A DNA stretch of 64,000 nucleotides from JAZSNL01 sp045536365 (GCA_045536365.1 JAZSNL010000022.1:159621-223620), one strand, 5' to 3'. Positions 1-9,552 are shown, numbered from the stretch's first letter. The notes: a model not told the origin generated them from the letters alone. Numbers and translations: made by a program.

Positions 1-243
1 CCCCATCGCAAGTGCTTGGAAAATTGAAAAAACCGGTCCTGTAAAAGATATCGCACTTCTTTGAGCACTTAAAACAGCTTCACCATTAACTAAACCAGAT
101 ACATCCATTTTACCAATAAAAAACATATCAACCATATCATGTAAAGACTTTATTATATTACATATCATAATTGGTAAAGCTAGTTTAAATATAGTTTTAA
201 ATAAATTCTTTTCCTTTAGTATTAAATCACTTTTATTAGCCAT
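1..243 (-). CDS. MATE family efflux transporter, N-terminal fragment
   Basis: The reading frame is open from an ATG at 243 to the window edge, giving 81 residues, so the gene is cut by the window and not shown to be broken. The N-terminus carries the pattern LALPIMICNIIKSLHDMVDM followed by FFIG, typical of the first membrane helix of MATE (NorM/DinF-like) Na+- or H+-coupled multidrug exporters. An AAAGGTGAT ribosome site lies just upstream of the ATG. It is transcribed away from the MFS gene at 374. Substrate cannot be told. Family assignment rests on the first 80 residues only. Confidence 0.8.
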   Translation of the reverse strand, partial: MANKSDLILKEKNLFKTIFKLALPIMICNIIKSLHDMVDMFFIGKMDVSGLVNGEAVLSAQRSAISFTGPVFSIFQALAMG

Positions 244-313
244 TATCATCACCTTTTTTAATTATACCACTTTTGATTTTTTTTTAATAACTAAATGCTT
301 ATTAACATTTAAA

Positions 314-342
314 TTGTATAAAATATCTTTTTATGATAAAAT
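314..342 (+). promoter_or_regulatory. Predicted sigma-A promoter of the MFS gene
   Basis: TTGTAT (314-319) and TAAAAT (337-342) are separated by 17 bases. A TG one base before the -10 box makes it an extended -10 promoter. It lies 32 bases before the ATG at 374. Confidence 0.6.
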
Positions 343-373
343 ATTCTTATAAAATATGAAAGTAGGTTAAATT

Positions 374-1825
374 ATGAGTCAAATCGAACAACCAAAATTA
401 AAATTAAACTATAAAAACACATTTTTAATGGGACTAGCATTCTTTGTAATATTAATGTTATGGCAATTATATAACCATTACTGTCCTTTATTTTTAAGCG
501 AATTACTAGAAAAGCAAACAGGACAATCAAACGAACTATTAGTCGGTTGCATAATGGCAGTAGATAACCTTTTTGCAATCTTCTTATTACCAATATTTGG
601 TACTTTATCTGACAAAACAAACACAAAATGGGGTAAAAGAATGCCTTACATTTTACTTGGTATGTTATGCTCAGCAATCGTATTCCCTCTTATCGCAGTC
701 CTTTACTACATTGGTAGTTTAGTAGGCGTTATTCTTGTTATGTTATTAATTTTAGTAATAATGAATATTTACCGTAACCCAGCTGTTGCGTTGATGCCGG
801 ATTTAACACCAAAACCACTTAGATCAAAAGCTAATGGTATTATTAACTTAGTTGGTTACATTGGTGCTGTATGTGGTGCCGTTTTAACAATGTTCTTAAA
901 AATTGAAAACGGAAAAGAAAAAGCAATTATTGCTTTCGTTATCGCAAGCGTTCTTATGATAGTTGCAATGATAACTTTATATTTCACAATTAAAGAAAGA
1001 AAAATTGCTGAAAGCGTAAAAGAAGATTTAGAATTAGGTGAAAAATTATCTTCATCAATGGAAAGAATTGAAGATGATAAACCTTTAAGTAAAGCTGATA
1101 AGAAAAATGCTATTATTTTATTACTATCTGTCTTATTCTGGTTTATTAGTTTTAATGCTGTTGAAACTTTCAATAGTTTATTCTTCTTTAATCAATTCGG
1201 TAATTCAGGTATCGCAAGCACAATTACAATTGTTTTAACATTTAGTTCAATTTTCACTTTCCTATTATCACTTAATTTACCATCAAAAATAGGTCGTAAA
1301 AACACTGTAGTAATCGGTTTAGGATGTATTATTCTAGGATTTATCCTAATTCTTACTTTCCTTGCAGCTAATAATATCTTTACTAAAGAAGTTCATGAAC
1401 TTTATGGTATTACAAATAAAGAAATTTATAAAGAATTTGGGTTTGAAAATATTCAAGAATATATTTCTAAAAACAAACTTTCTTTACCATTCAATTTAAT
1501 TCCATTATATTTATGTTATGTTTTATGTGGTATCGGATGGGCTTTAATTAACGCAAACTCTTATCCGATGATGGTTGAAATTTCTTCTTCTAAAAACATC
1601 GGTAAATTTACAGGATATTATTACACATTCTCAATGTTAGCACAAACTATTACTCCAATGGCAGTAGGTGCATGGATGCACAGTAGTCCTTCAAGTACTA
1701 AAGTATTATATATTTATTCTGCTATTACAATGGTTATTGCTGCAATAATATTTGTCTTCTTTAAAGAAAACAGAAAGAATGTAAAACAAAATCTTTCTGG
1801 TATTGAAGCATTAGGACAAGAATAA
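374..1825 (+). CDS. MFS/GPH-like sugar-cation symporter
   Basis: A 483-residue integral membrane protein with about twelve hydrophobic segments. The loop GTLSDKTNTKWGKRMPYILLG after helix 2 has the D-K-x-x-x-x-x-GKRMPY form seen in the GPH (glycoside-pentoside-hexuronide) and SLC45-like branch of the major facilitator superfamily, which import sugars with H+ or Na+. A charged central loop (about residues 208-245) separates the two halves, as usual in MFS. It stands alone between its own promoter and a bidirectional terminator. The substrate is unknown; the adjoining MATE and U32 genes do not help. Confidence 0.8.
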   Translation: MSQIEQPKLKLNYKNTFLMGLAFFVILMLWQLYNHYCPLFLSELLEKQTGQSNELLVGCIMAVDNLFAIFLLPIFGTLSDKTNTKWGKRMPYILLGMLCSAIVFPLIAVLYYIGSLVGVILVMLLILVIMNIYRNPAVALMPDLTPKPLRSKANGIINLVGYIGAVCGAVLTMFLKIENGKEKAIIAFVIASVLMIVAMITLYFTIKERKIAESVKEDLELGEKLSSSMERIEDDKPLSKADKKNAIILLLSVLFWFISFNAVETFNSLFFFNQFGNSGIASTITIVLTFSSIFTFLLSLNLPSKIGRKNTVVIGLGCIILGFILILTFLAANNIFTKEVHELYGITNKEIYKEFGFENIQEYISKNKLSLPFNLIPLYLCYVLCGIGWALINANSYPMMVEISSSKNIGKFTGYYYTFSMLAQTITPMAVGAWMHSSPSSTKVLYIYSAITMVIAAIIFVFFKENRKNVKQNLSGIEALGQE

Positions 1826-1854
1826 AAAAAGGCTTATTTAAATAAGCCTTTTTT
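1825..1854. terminator. Bidirectional terminator between convergent genes
   Basis: An inverted repeat GGCTTATTT/AAATAAGCC (1831-1848) is flanked by an A-run and a T-run, so it can act on both strands. It overlaps the last codons of the minus-strand U32 gene. Confidence 0.85.
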
Positions 1855-4056
1855 ATATTTATTAATAATTTTATAAGTTTCTTCTTTACTTTCAGTAGTA
1901 AATACTAACAATATTTTATTAATACCATTATCAATATAATCAAAAATATTATTATAATAATCAATAGCTGTTGGCTCTAAGATTCTATTTTGACAATCAT
2001 CATTAGTTAAAATATTCATTTCATTATGATATTCATCAACTAATACAAAATCTTGATTTTTCCTACAAAGATTACATTTTTTCTCTTCTTGATTTAAACA
2101 AGAACTAATAATACAATAATTTGTAATCATCATATCCCTTTTACCATATGCCATAATACCAATATTACTATTAATATTATTTAAATTCATCATTTTTATT
2201 TGGGATAAAGAAAGTTCAGTTGATAGATAAAGATCAAATACGTTTAGATAATTATACATTTTAATTGATTCAGTATTAGAAACATTGCCATATATTGATA
2301 AAGTATTATTTTTGCCTATATAATTTAAACTATGAATAATTGAATCTTCATAGTTTTTATTTTCATAACTAATACCGCGATTTAAATATTGATATTTATT
2401 AGTTAAATCATTATCAGTATAAACATTAATATTTACATCTTTTAACTCTTCTGCTACTTGATATTGTTCTGAAGTATGAGTAACAATATCTATATGAAGA
2501 GTTTTTTTATTAAATGGTTTATTTGTTTCAAATAATTGTAATTCTTGTTTATAATTTGTTTTAATTCTTTCTTGATTTAGTTTTTCTACTGCTTTTCTTC
2601 TTAACTCATTAATTTCACTAATTTTTATGTCAATATTATTATCCATATTAACATAACATTTTTCCAAAATATAAGCAGTTGATCCAAGTTTTGATAATTG
2701 TTCAATTATTCTTTCTTCTGATATATTATTAGTTTCGCTATTATTTACAATATTTCCTAAAATAACAACTTTATGTTTATCAAAATCTTTGATTGTTAAT
2801 CTAACAGGTTCTCCTATTTTAATCATTATTTCCATTGTAATATTAATGTTTGATGGAATTTTCTTTAATAAGTTAGTTGTATTTTCAATCAAATTATAAT
2901 CTTGTGTTTTTAAAACAATTTGATTAACACTTATTTTATTTTTAATTGGTATTTTAACTAAGCTGCCTTCATTTGCAAATTTTACTAGATTGTTTTTAAC
3001 ATACATTTGATTTACATTAAATCCAAAATCAGTATCTTTTATTCTAATACCATCACCATATGATAATTTATCAGATAAACGAATATAAATTTCTTTATCG
3101 TTTCTTTTTTCTATTTTACCTATTTCAATACCTTGATGATTTACGTTATTATTATTAACTAGATACTTGTTTTTTTCATTAAACAAATAACCTTTAGTAA
3201 ATTCACGATTAAAAACTACTTTTATTTGATTATAATCAGCTTTTGATAATTTATATTTTTCTCCTTGGTAATACTTATCTATTGCATATCGATATTTTTT
3301 TACAATTGTATAAACATATTCAGGACTTTTCATTCTTCCTTCTATTTTTAATGAAGTAATGTTACTTTTAATAAGTTCCCCAATTCTATCAATTGTCATT
3401 AAATCTTTCATTGAAATTAATGATTTAAAACCTGTAATATCTTTATTATTAACTTTTAATGAATATTTCTTTCGACAAGGTTGAGCGCATGTTCCACGGT
3501 TTCCACTTCTTTTACCGATAATATAACTCATTAAACAGTTACCAGAATATGCAAAACATAATGCACCATGACAAAAGACTTCAGTTTCAATATTTTTAAT
3601 AGTTTTAATAACATCAAGACTTGTTTCTCTTGCTAAAACTACTCTTTTTACTCCGAGGTTTGTTAAAATGTTACTTCCATATTCACTAAAAATATTCATT
3701 TGTGTAGAAGCATGAATAATAATATTAGGATAATGTTCTCTTATATATTTAACAACTCCTAAATCTTGAACTATTACCGCATCAATATAAATAGTAGATA
3801 AAAAATCTAAATATTTTTTTATTTCAGCAAATTCATCTTCAAATACAATTGTATTAATAGTAACATACACTTTTACTCCTCTAATATGAGCAAACTCAAC
3901 TGCTTCCATTAATTCTTCATTACTAAAGTTACCTGCAAATGCGCGGGCACCAAAGTTTTTACCGCTTAAATATACCGCATCTGCTCCGGCTATAACTGCC
4001 ATTTTTAATGCATTCATATTACCAGCTGGTGCTAATAATTCTATTTTATTTGACAT
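1834..4056 (-). CDS. Peptidase U32 family protein with DUF3656 (RlhA-like)
   Basis: A 740-residue protein. The N-terminal 290 residues form a U32 domain: the start ELLAPAGNMNALKMAV, GADAVYLSG, and a cysteine set in CHGALCFAYSGNC with GNRGTCAQPCR near residues 170-200, which in this family binds an iron-sulfur cluster. Despite the name, characterised relatives (RlhA, TrhP, UbiU/V) hydroxylate RNA bases or quinone precursors and are not proteases. The long C-terminal half resembles the DUF3656-containing version that in E. coli (RlhA) modifies 23S rRNA. A second cysteine cluster (CIISSCLNQEEKKCNLC, near residue 660) is also present. So the likely role is RNA hydroxylation, but which RNA is not visible. 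An AGGAGG site precedes the ATG. Confidence 0.8.
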   Translation of the reverse strand: MSNKIELLAPAGNMNALKMAVIAGADAVYLSGKNFGARAFAGNFSNEELMEAVEFAHIRGVKVYVTINTIVFEDEFAEIKKYLDFLSTIYIDAVIVQDLGVVKYIREHYPNIIIHASTQMNIFSEYGSNILTNLGVKRVVLARETSLDVIKTIKNIETEVFCHGALCFAYSGNCLMSYIIGKRSGNRGTCAQPCRKKYSLKVNNKDITGFKSLISMKDLMTIDRIGELIKSNITSLKIEGRMKSPEYVYTIVKKYRYAIDKYYQGEKYKLSKADYNQIKVVFNREFTKGYLFNEKNKYLVNNNNVNHQGIEIGKIEKRNDKEIYIRLSDKLSYGDGIRIKDTDFGFNVNQMYVKNNLVKFANEGSLVKIPIKNKISVNQIVLKTQDYNLIENTTNLLKKIPSNINITMEIMIKIGEPVRLTIKDFDKHKVVILGNIVNNSETNNISEERIIEQLSKLGSTAYILEKCYVNMDNNIDIKISEINELRRKAVEKLNQERIKTNYKQELQLFETNKPFNKKTLHIDIVTHTSEQYQVAEELKDVNINVYTDNDLTNKYQYLNRGISYENKNYEDSIIHSLNYIGKNNTLSIYGNVSNTESIKMYNYLNVFDLYLSTELSLSQIKMMNLNNINSNIGIMAYGKRDMMITNYCIISSCLNQEEKKCNLCRKNQDFVLVDEYHNEMNILTNDDCQNRILEPTAIDYYNNIFDYIDNGINKILLVFTTESKEETYKIINKYKKGLFK

Positions 4057-4074
4057 ATAGCCTCCTTTTTAAAT

Positions 4075-4101
4075 AAAATGCTAACTTTTGTTAGCATTTT
4101 T
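4075..4101 (-). terminator. Rho-independent terminator of the DegV transcript
   Basis: The stem AAAATGCTAAC/GTTAGCATTTT with a four-base loop ends at the DegV stop codon. It ends with a T-rich tract on the minus strand. Confidence 0.75.
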
Positions 4102-4957
4102 ATTCTTTTACAATATATAAAATACCAATACAACGAGGTCCACAATGTGTACCAATAACACATCCTGCACTTGTTTCATGTAAATTCTCAACTTTTAAGC
4201 TTTGTTTTTCTAATTCATTTCTAATGTAATCAGCATCTGTATGAGCTTCTGCATGAGTAATAAAAACATGAGATTTATCAGCTTTTTCATAATGTTTACT
4301 AAATTTTTTAATTAATAAACCTAATGCTTTTTTATAAGTACCTATTGCGATACCAGCAACAGACATTGAACCTTCTCTTACCGCAATCATTGGTTTCATT
4401 TTAATAGCAGTTCCTATAAATTTAACTAAACCATTACAACGACCACCCTTATGTAAGAAATCAAGAGTGTTAATTACAAATTGACTCTTTACACGAGGAG
4501 CGATATTATTTAATTTTTCAGCAATTTGATGAATATCTAAACCTTGATCACGATATTCACAAGCTTTGATAACTAATAAACCTATACCAGTAGATAGATT
4601 TAAACTATCAACTAATTCAATACGGTTTTCATCAAAATCTTCTCTTGCGATATGAGCATTTTGAAAAGTACAAGATAATTTTGAACTAATACCTGTATAT
4701 AAGATATCATATCCTTCGTTAATATACTTTTCAAATAAATCATGGAATTCAGCAGGTGAAGCTGCTGATGTTGTAGGTAAAACACCTGTTTCAGCTACTT
4801 TTTCAAATAATGTTGGTAAATGAATATTTTTACCATCATCATATGTTGAACCATCTTTAAATGTTACATGTAATGGTAAAATTACAACATTATACTTATC
4901 AATTAACTCTTGTGATAAATCACAAGTACTATCAGAAATAATAACAACTTTATTCAT
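4100..4957 (-). CDS. DegV family fatty-acid-binding protein
   Basis: About 285 residues, the usual DegV length. The start IISDSTCDLSQELIDKY and the pattern TTSAASPAEF are hallmarks of the family, whose members (FakB type) bind a fatty acid and present it to the kinase FakA for phospholipid synthesis. HKGGRCNG and the C-terminal THCGPRCIGILY also fit. I chose the ATG at 4957 rather than one 18 bases upstream because GGGAGA sits correctly before it and the shorter form no longer overlaps the upstream gene. It follows the nucleotidase gene by 2 bases, so the two are probably co-transcribed. No fakA is in the window. Confidence 0.88.
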   Translation of the reverse strand: MNKVVIISDSTCDLSQELIDKYNVVILPLHVTFKDGSTYDDGKNIHLPTLFEKVAETGVLPTTSAASPAEFHDLFEKYINEGYDILYTGISSKLSCTFQNAHIAREDFDENRIELVDSLNLSTGIGLLVIKACEYRDQGLDIHQIAEKLNNIAPRVKSQFVINTLDFLHKGGRCNGLVKFIGTAIKMKPMIAVREGSMSVAGIAIGTYKKALGLLIKKFSKHYEKADKSHVFITHAEAHTDADYIRNELEKQSLKVENLHETSAGCVIGTHCGPRCIGILYIVKE

Positions 4958-4959
4958 AC

Positions 4960-6483
4960 CTATTCTCCCATCCATAATGAACCATCTTTACATTCTTCCC
5001 TCAATGATTCAATTAAAATATCTCTAAATAAAATTTTAGTACTATCCACATCTTGACCATTAAAATTCAAGAATGGATAAGAAGGATTATCATAAACATA
5101 GTCAATTGTCGCAACACGATATGTTTTATTATCCTCAATTTGTTCCCCATTAATAGTTTTATTATATTTATTTACATTATCACTATAAACAAAATCAAAA
5201 TTAAGTAATCTTTTTACTTGTGAACCAGTTAAAGTAACAGTTTTTAAACAATTTTCAAAAGGCATCATCATAAATATTCGACTAATTGTCACACCTTCCC
5301 CTACAGCAATAGGGAATGCAGATGATCTTATACCACCTAAATTGATTGCGGCAAAATCTGCTTCACTATAATCACGTAGTGAATTAGATGCCCATAATGC
5401 ACCTTTAGCACGATCAATATTAACACCTGCTCTACCTAACACTTCACTAAATAAAGGATCTGTTATTGTTTTTAAATCAGTAACATATGATAAAACAGCT
5501 TGATCCTCTAATACTTTATTATCCATTCTTGTACAAGATTGATTAACAGAAGTAATTTTACCACTAATTAAGTCAACATTTAAGCTAATATTTGCTACAA
5601 ATTCACCATTTGCACCAGCTTGAACAACAGGAACCTTACGGTTATCAGAACTAGTAATCGCAGATGCTTTATAAACATGACTATGTCCATTAATAATTGC
5701 ATCAATTTGATAATCACCTGTTAAATTTGCAAGAGATTGATTTACATTATCACTTGCATCATGTCCACTTGCAATAACAATATCAACATCATGTTCAGTA
5801 CGCATTTCTTTAACATATTTTTTAACTACTTCTACAGGATGATAAAATTGATAGTCAGCCACTTGTCCAGCTTGAATATCAGATTCTTGACCATATCCAA
5901 TATAACCAACAACACCAACTAATAATTCACCTGTATCAATAATAGTATATGGTTCAATATTTTGTGGAATACCATCAGTTGATTTTTGATAAATATTACA
6001 TCCTAAGAAAGGAAAATCAGCTTCTCCATTAGCAGATAAACCATCTCGATATTTTAAAATAGTATCAATATACCAATCAAATTCATGATTACCAATTGTC
6101 ATCGCATCAAAATTCATCATATTCATCATTCTAATTACATCTAAGCCACGATTATAATTAGAAATAGCAGTTCCTTGGAACATATCTCCAGCAGATAAAA
6201 TGATAGCATCTTCTTTATCTACACTTTCTTTTGATTTTAAATAACCAGCCATACGAGCAATCCCATACCTTCCATTTGTAGATTCAATTGCTCCATGAAA
6301 GTCAGTTACTGCATAAACATTAATAACATCAGTAGTTGGTTTTTCTTGATTGTTATTGTTATTATTGTTGTTGTTATTGTTATTATTGTTATTATTTCCA
6401 TTATTAACAGGATCACATCCTATTAAGAAAACAGATAAGCAAATAATAAAAATAAATCCAATTATTTTTTTAAATAAATTCAT
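4960..6483 (-). CDS. Lipoprotein 5'-nucleotidase / metallophosphatase
   Basis: 507 residues. A lipoprotein signal peptide ends at the lipobox LIGC (Cys about 23), followed by a low-complexity asparagine tract of about 16 residues that acts as a spacer from the membrane. The catalytic domain has the calcineurin-like metal motifs TDFHG, GDMFQG, GNHEFDW and NGHSH, then the 5'-nucleotidase C-terminal domain (INLGGIRSS region, near residue 380) that binds the nucleotide base. Family members hydrolyse extracellular nucleotides, 2',3'-cyclic nucleotides or UDP-sugars to give nucleosides and phosphate. It likely salvages nucleotides at the cell surface. Exact substrate is not shown. Confidence 0.88.
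   Translation of the reverse strand: MNLFKKIIGFIFIICLSVFLIGCDPVNNGNNNNNNNNNNNNNNNNQEKPTTDVINVYAVTDFHGAIESTNGRYGIARMAGYLKSKESVDKEDAIILSAGDMFQGTAISNYNRGLDVIRMMNMMNFDAMTIGNHEFDWYIDTILKYRDGLSANGEADFPFLGCNIYQKSTDGIPQNIEPYTIIDTGELLVGVVGYIGYGQESDIQAGQVADYQFYHPVEVVKKYVKEMRTEHDVDIVIASGHDASDNVNQSLANLTGDYQIDAIINGHSHVYKASAITSSDNRKVPVVQAGANGEFVANISLNVDLISGKITSVNQSCTRMDNKVLEDQAVLSYVTDLKTITDPLFSEVLGRAGVNIDRAKGALWASNSLRDYSEADFAAINLGGIRSSAFPIAVGEGVTISRIFMMMPFENCLKTVTLTGSQVKRLLNFDFVYSDNVNKYNKTINGEQIEDNKTYRVATIDYVYDNPSYPFLNFNGQDVDSTKILFRDILIESLREECKDGSLWMGE
6350..6405. repeat. Trinucleotide-rich tract coding poly-asparagine
   Basis: Imperfect runs of ATT/GTT triplets on the plus strand read as consecutive AAT/AAC (Asn) codons in the nucleotidase lipoprotein just after the lipid anchor. 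Because the codons alternate, slippage would change length in whole codons and would not shift the frame. Confidence 0.8.
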
Positions 6484-6492
6484 AAATACCCC

Positions 6493-8241
6493 TTATTTTA
6501 AATAATCATTTTGTTTAAATTGTAATGAATATAGCGAGTAATATTCACCTTTTTGTTCAAGTAATTCTTCATGTGAACCATGTTCAATAATTTTACCATC
6601 AGAAATAACAATAATTTCATCAGCATTTTTAATAGTAGATAATCTATGAGCTACAACAATAGTAGTTCTACCTTTACATAATTCATCTAGTGCTTTTTGA
6701 ATCAATATTTCAGTTGCATTATCTAAAGCAGATGTAGCTTCATCTAATATTAAAATAGATGGATTTTTTAAAAATACCCTCGCAATACTTAATCTTTGTT
6801 TTTGTCCACCAGATAATCTTACGCCTCTTTCACCAATTTCAGTTAAAAAGCCATCTGGTAAATCCATAATATAATCATAAATATTCGCTCTTTTTGCAGC
6901 TTCAACTACTTCTTCAAAACTAGCATCTAATCTGCCATATAAAATATTATCTAAAATAGTTCCATTAAATAAGAAAACATCTTGTTGAACAATCCCAATA
7001 TTTTTTCTCAATGAATAGAAAGTAATATCATTAATATTAACTCCATCAACAAGAATTTCTCCTTCTGTTACTTTATAAAAATTAGGTAATAAATGACAAA
7101 TAGTAGTTTTTCCTCCACCTGAAGGTCCTACTAACGCAACAGTTTTACCTTTTTCAATAGTAAAACTAATATTTTCTAATACCCCTACATCTTCAGTATA
7201 AGCAAAAGATACATTTTTAAATTCAATTTGTCCTTCTAATGTTTCAATATCAACTGCATTTTCATTTTCTTTTTCAATTGGTTCATCTAAAATCTCTAAG
7301 AATCTTGTAAAACCAGTTACACCATTTTGATATTGTTCAACAAAGTTAATTAATGTCATAACAGGACTAATAAATAATCCTATTGATGTAATAAAAGTTG
7401 TATAGTCAGCAGTATCAAATCCACCTTCTTCTCCTATTCTATACATTATTAATCCACCCGCTATTAAGCAAATAACATTAAAAATATCAGTTATAAAACT
7501 AGTTGAAGAAGAAAATTGTCCCATTGCTTTATAAGCTTTAGATCTTGCTGTAACATAAGCAGTATTACCAACTTCAAACTTTTCAGTTTCTTTTGCAGCA
7601 TTATTAAACGCCTTAGTTACTCTAATACCAGAAATACTACTTTCTAATTGTCCATTAATAACAGCAATACTTTTTCTACTTTCAGTAAAAGCTTCTCTCA
7701 TTTTCTTTCTCATTATTAACGCAACAATAATTAATAATGGTACACAAGCAAAAACAATTAAAGTTAATTGTAAATTAATAGTACATAAATAAATGAAAGA
7801 TCCTATTACCATTACACCACAAATAAAGAAATTTTCTGGTCCGTGATGAGCTAATTCAGAAACATCCATTAAGTCATTAGTCATTCTAGACATAATTTTA
7901 CCTGTTTCATGATTATCATAATAACTATAAGGAAGTTTTTGAAGTTTAATAAACAAATCTCTTCTCATTTGAGCTTGCATTTTAACCCCAATCACATGTC
8001 CATAATATTGTACGAAGAATCTTAATAACATTCTAACAAAATATAATGTAAATAAAATCACACCAAACAAAATAATATCTTGATATTTATTATTTGGAAT
8101 TAATTCTTTTAACATATGTCTTGTCAACATTGGATAAATTAAACCAATCACAGATATTAAAAATGATGCAAGTAAATCAAGAGCTAACATTTTACGATGT
8201 GGTTTATAATAAGCTATAAATCTTTTTAACATTTTAATCAC
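6493..8241 (-). CDS. ABC exporter, fused permease and ATPase (MsbA/BmrA-like)
   Basis: 582 residues, the normal size of a half-transporter that works as a homodimer. The N-terminal 320 residues contain six predicted membrane helices (type I exporter fold). The nucleotide-binding domain has Walker A GPSGGGKTT, a Q-loop (IVQQDVFLF), signature RLSGGQKQRLSIAR, Walker B ILILDEATSALD and the switch H in VVAHRLST. Such proteins export lipids, peptides or drugs. The gene ends 9 bases before the nucleotidase lipoprotein start, suggesting one transcript, but this neighbour does not identify the substrate. Confidence 0.9.
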   Translation of the reverse strand: MIKMLKRFIAYYKPHRKMLALDLLASFLISVIGLIYPMLTRHMLKELIPNNKYQDIILFGVILFTLYFVRMLLRFFVQYYGHVIGVKMQAQMRRDLFIKLQKLPYSYYDNHETGKIMSRMTNDLMDVSELAHHGPENFFICGVMVIGSFIYLCTINLQLTLIVFACVPLLIIVALIMRKKMREAFTESRKSIAVINGQLESSISGIRVTKAFNNAAKETEKFEVGNTAYVTARSKAYKAMGQFSSSTSFITDIFNVICLIAGGLIMYRIGEEGGFDTADYTTFITSIGLFISPVMTLINFVEQYQNGVTGFTRFLEILDEPIEKENENAVDIETLEGQIEFKNVSFAYTEDVGVLENISFTIEKGKTVALVGPSGGGKTTICHLLPNFYKVTEGEILVDGVNINDITFYSLRKNIGIVQQDVFLFNGTILDNILYGRLDASFEEVVEAAKRANIYDYIMDLPDGFLTEIGERGVRLSGGQKQRLSIARVFLKNPSILILDEATSALDNATEILIQKALDELCKGRTTIVVAHRLSTIKNADEIIVISDGKIIEHGSHEELLEQKGEYYSLYSLQFKQNDYLK

Positions 8242-8305
8242 CTATTTACTAATTATATCATAATTTCTTTTTTTTCGCCATCATTTTGTTTCTATACTTA
8301 ATAAT

Positions 8306-8334
8306 TTTACATTTTTTCAAAAAAAGTGTATAAT
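8306..8334 (+). promoter_or_regulatory. Predicted promoter of the EamA transporter
   Basis: TTTACA (8306-8311) and TATAAT (8329-8334) are 17 bases apart, about 20 bases before the start codon. It drives the gene diverging from the ABC exporter. Confidence 0.7.
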
Positions 8335-8354
8335 ATACCTCGTTGAGGTGAATT

Positions 8355-9251
8355 ATGAAAACAGAAAAACTAAAAGGAAATATATTTTTATTAGTAACTG
8401 CCATTATATGGGGCGGTGGTTTTATCTTTCAAACACACGCAAGTAAAGTATTACCTGCTTTTTCATTCAATACCATAAGAATGTTAGTTTCAACTTTAAC
8501 CTTTATAATATGTTATTTTCTAACAAAGAAAATATCTTTTTTAAATACTACTAATAATGATAAAAAATGTTTAATATTTGGTATTATTACTGGTATTACA
8601 GTTTTCTTAGGCTTCTTCTGTCAACAAACAGCCATTACTCATATCACAGCTGCTAAATCAGGTTTTTTAACTTCTACACAAGTTATTTTTGTTCCTATTC
8701 TTGCAATTTTCATAAAGAAAAAAGCTAAACCTCAAGTATGGATTGCAACACTAATAGCATTCATCGGTTTTTATATTATGAGTATGACAGAAAAATATGT
8801 TCCATCAATATGGGATATTATAACAATCCTTGGAGCAGTCTTCTTCTCAATTAATGTTTTAATATTAGATCATGTTAAAAATGATGTAAATTTATTTAAA
8901 TTCGGTTTTGTCTTTTCATTAACAGCCGGAATTTTATCATTTATATTTTCATTAATATTTGATACTGTTACAACTGAAGGAATACTTGAATCAATCATTC
9001 CTGCTTTATATTTAGGTATTGTATCTGGCGCTGTTGCAACAGTATGTGAAATATTAGGCCACAGATACAATCCAAATCCAACAGTTGCTACTTTAATATT
9101 AAGTTTAGAATCTGTTTTTGCCCTTATATTTGGTTTTATATTCTTATCTCAAATGGTAACTTTACAAGAAGGAATAGGATGTATCATTGTTTCTATCGCA
9201 GTTATCTTAAGTCAAATAGATTTTAAACAATTAAAATTAAATAAAAAATAA
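8355..9251 (+). CDS. EamA/DMT-superfamily transporter
   Basis: 298 residues with about ten hydrophobic helices arranged as two EamA repeats, the usual size for drug/metabolite transporters of this group. Signs include ATIIWGGGF-type text in helix 1 (AIIWGGGFIFQ), AKSGFLTSTQVIFVPI in the first repeat and LILSLESVFALIFGFIFL in the second. Relatives move amino acids, nucleotides or other metabolites across the cytoplasmic membrane. A GAGGTG ribosome site precedes the ATG. The substrate cannot be inferred. Confidence 0.88.
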   Translation: MKTEKLKGNIFLLVTAIIWGGGFIFQTHASKVLPAFSFNTIRMLVSTLTFIICYFLTKKISFLNTTNNDKKCLIFGIITGITVFLGFFCQQTAITHITAAKSGFLTSTQVIFVPILAIFIKKKAKPQVWIATLIAFIGFYIMSMTEKYVPSIWDIITILGAVFFSINVLILDHVKNDVNLFKFGFVFSLTAGILSFIFSLIFDTVTTEGILESIIPALYLGIVSGAVATVCEILGHRYNPNPTVATLILSLESVFALIFGFIFLSQMVTLQEGIGCIIVSIAVILSQIDFKQLKLNKK

Positions 9252-9277
9252 ATAATCGTATATAATACGGTTATTTA
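9251..9277 (+). terminator. Possible weak terminator hairpin after the EamA gene
   Basis: AATAATCGTAT pairs with ATACGGTTATT across a short AT loop with one G-T pair. Only a few T bases follow, so termination may be weak. Confidence 0.4.
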
Positions 9278-9286
9278 TCATAATAT

Positions 9287-9315
9287 TTGCAAAAATATCA
9301 TTTTTATTATATAAT
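9287..9315 (+). promoter_or_regulatory. Predicted tRNA-Lys promoter
   Basis: TTGCAA (9287-9292) and TATAAT (9310-9315) are separated by 17 bases, 20 bases upstream of the tRNA. Confidence 0.7.
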
Positions 9316-9334
9316 ATTAAAGCAAATATTTGAT

Positions 9335-9410
9335 GCACCCTTAGCTCAGCTGGCAGAGCAACTGACTCTTAATCAGTGGGTCCAGGGTTCGAATCCCTGA
9401 GGGTGTACCA
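9335..9410 (+). tRNA. tRNA-Lys (CTT anticodon)
   Basis: The 76-base cloverleaf has acceptor GCACCCT paired with AGGGTGT (one G-T pair), D-stem GCTC/GAGC, an anticodon loop CTCTTAA with CTT, T-loop TTCGAAT and an encoded CCA end. It is a single tRNA with its own promoter and terminator. The accessory Fic island starts directly after it, a common insertion site, although no integrase or second copy of the tRNA 3' end was found. Confidence 0.95.
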
Positions 9411-9425
9411 TTTCCTGAAATCTAT

Positions 9426-9458
9426 AGGTCTTCTGAAAAAGAGGATCTTTTTTTTATT
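9426..9458 (+). terminator. tRNA-Lys terminator
   Basis: AGGTCTTCT (9426-9434) pairs with AGAGGATCT (9440-9448) allowing G-T pairs, followed by eight T bases. The text around it, TGAAATCTATAGGTCTT, resembles TGAAATTTACAGGTCTT at 12610-12626, at the far end of the Fic island. Confidence 0.75.
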
Positions 9459-9552
9459 TTTATTGGGTATTTAGTTTTTGTTCAATTAAAGGAATTTGAA
9501 TAAAGGTTATTTTAGAGGTGTTGGAAAAATAGTCGGTTGATGGGGTTTGAAC
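9451..9552 (+). repeat. Fic-island 5' flank repeat, copy A
   Basis: This non-coding stretch aligns with 10951-11055 upstream of the second Fic gene. The last 33 bases (9520-9552 against 11023-11055) match at 30 positions; the rest is more diverged. Its end, GATGGGGTTTGAAC, looks like the complement of a tRNA T-arm, so the repeat could contain a decayed tRNA end. This last point is weak. Confidence 0.65.

Noticed and set aside
856..1173. Antisense gene inside the MFS transporter
   Set aside because: Hydrophobic shadow of the membrane protein with no ribosome site.
4958..4975. Longer start for the DegV gene
   Set aside because: The upstream ATG would overlap the nucleotidase stop and has no ribosome site; the ATG at 4957 has GGGAGA at the right distance.
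6350..6405. Phase-variable on/off switch in the nucleotidase lipoprotein
   Set aside because: The units are triplets, so length change alters only the number of Asn residues and not the frame.
9520..9552. Tail of a second tRNA gene on the minus strand
   Set aside because: The complement resembles a T-arm, but no acceptor, anticodon or D-arm can be drawn, so no tRNA is called here or at 11023-11055.
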